Shown here: in pieces, positions 4,477 through 5,003 of the stretch
Layout of the letters: each line of letters begins with the position of its first letter
Numbering within the stretch: position 1 is the first letter of the stretch
Assembly: GCA_001304365.1 (NCBI GenBank)
Contig: LJNA01000118.1
Location: 1-5,003 of the forward strand
Direction: 5' to 3'
Source: Syntrophobacter sp. DG_60
GTDB taxonomy: Bacteria; Desulfobacterota; Desulfofervidia; Desulfofervidales; DG-60
DNA length: 5,003 nucleotides
The notes under the pieces: model-generated
Database searches by the model: none
What the model saw: the letters and a program-made list of their open reading frames with translations, nothing else
Told to the model about the DNA's origin: nothing
Program-made: the position numbers and the translations under genes

Positions 4477-4977
4477 CTAGCTCCTATAGACCAATTTTTT
4501 TAGTACTTGGCAGCCCGTAAATACCCCTACCCCAATCATTATAAGCCCTATAGCTGCAGTTATATCCAGGTATGCGGTCTTAAGTACTGTCCTTATGGGG
4601 CAACCTCCAAATGTTAAGGCAGATATTATAACCATCATCCCCCAGAAGAATTCCGGAAGGGGCCTTTGCCAGGCTACCCTCATCACCTTCCACCTAAATT
4701 CCTTATTTACATTCGCCGCTATGTATGCACCGATCAATACCCCTATAACGGTGAGGAGTGGAAAATTATAAGATACTGGGCCACCAGGGATTATCAATTT
4801 GCCGCCAGAAAGGCCATATATGGGGTATATATGAGCAGCAATCCAATTCATTAAATCCCTTACATGGCAGGCAATGCAGATGCCATAGGCAGGTGGGGGT
4901 ATGACATGAAAGAATGCCTGAACTGCTGCAGCCAAGAAACCTACAATAGCGCCTACAACCGCTGCCGTCATGCGCAT
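4477..4977 (-). CDS. YeeE/YedE-family transporter, N-terminal half as a separate protein
   Basis: The 166-residue membrane protein resembles the first half of YedE/YeeE. It has a hydrophobic N-terminal helix (5-24), then PPAYGICIACHVRDLMNW (28-45) with C34 and C37, a helix at 72-90, and a WGMMVIISALTFGGCPIRT segment (112-130) with C126, then a last helix at 138-156 ending in C156. The C-x6-RD and GGCPxR signatures occur again in the downstream half-protein, as expected of the internal repeat of full-length YedE. The two products together (about 340 residues) equal one typical transporter. The start is uncertain: ATG 4975-4977 follows a weak AAGGGA, a second ATG lies at 4969-4971, and the frame stays open to the window edge (encoding RCIKGIET before the Met), so a longer form is possible. 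The operon's promoter is beyond the window. Confidence 0.87.
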   Translation of the reverse strand: MRMTAAVVGAIVGFLAAAVQAFFHVIPPPAYGICIACHVRDLMNWIAAHIYPIYGLSGGKLIIPGGPVSYNFPLLTVIGVLIGAYIAANVNKEFRWKVMRVAWQRPLPEFFWGMMVIISALTFGGCPIRTVLKTAYLDITAAIGLIMIGVGVFTGCQVLKKLVYRS

Positions 4978-5003
4978 AGTTTCAATTCCCTTAATGCATC
5001 TTT

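Noticed and set aside
1..5003. tRNA, rRNA, CRISPR array or insertion sequence
   Set aside because: I saw no cloverleaf, no regularly spaced repeats, no transposase frame and no paired terminal repeats with a target duplication.

Overview
This window is an ordinary bacterial chromosome segment of low to moderate GC. It probably comes from an anaerobic, respiring, Gram-negative bacterium with molybdenum or tungsten enzymes. The signs are an FdhD-type formate dehydrogenase maturation protein, a Mop (molbindin) oxyanion-binding protein, a YeeE/YedE plus TusA sulfur or selenium module, an outer-membrane beta-barrel ending in Phe, and a lipoprotein. Desulfobacterota, Thermodesulfobacteria or Nitrospirota would fit, but no marker gene fixes the lineage.

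Layout. Bases 1-92 hold the last 29 codons of an unidentified plus-strand gene, which meets fdhD tail to tail across 4 bases. All other credible genes lie on the minus strand. Read in the direction of transcription (right to left) they are: two half-size YeeE/YedE membrane proteins (4477-4977 and 3945-4475), a TusA-like CPxP protein (3711-3935), a hairpin-bearing spacer, a Mop protein (3374-3583), a spacer almost filled by a predicted branched RNA (3215-3360), an alginate-export-like porin (1854-3179), a likely terminator, a promoter and a His-rich lipoprotein (1088-1588), about 290 bases of mostly noncoding DNA with a possible small leader ORF, and fdhD (97-795).

How the genes may work together. 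The two YeeE halves and TusA are packed with 1- and 9-base gaps and are clearly one transcription unit. In known systems this pair brings a reduced sulfur or selenium species through the inner membrane and passes it on as a persulfide or perselenide on the CPxP cysteine. Mop binds molybdate or tungstate. FdhD puts sulfur on the bis-MGD cofactor of formate dehydrogenase. Together they suggest a block supplying the metal and the chalcogen for molybdo- or tungsto-enzymes (inference). The porin may provide the outer-membrane route for an anion, though its substrate cannot be read from the sequence.

Most notable points. (1) A 146-base, three-way-junction-like RNA fold lies between mop and the porin, with G-U pairs that exist only in the minus-strand transcript and a U7 run just after it. 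(2) The FdhD lacks the CxxC motif thought to carry sulfur. (3) The YedE-type transporter is split into two half-genes that keep matching internal motifs. (4) A possible Shine-Dalgarno-led leader ORF overlaps the start of fdhD.
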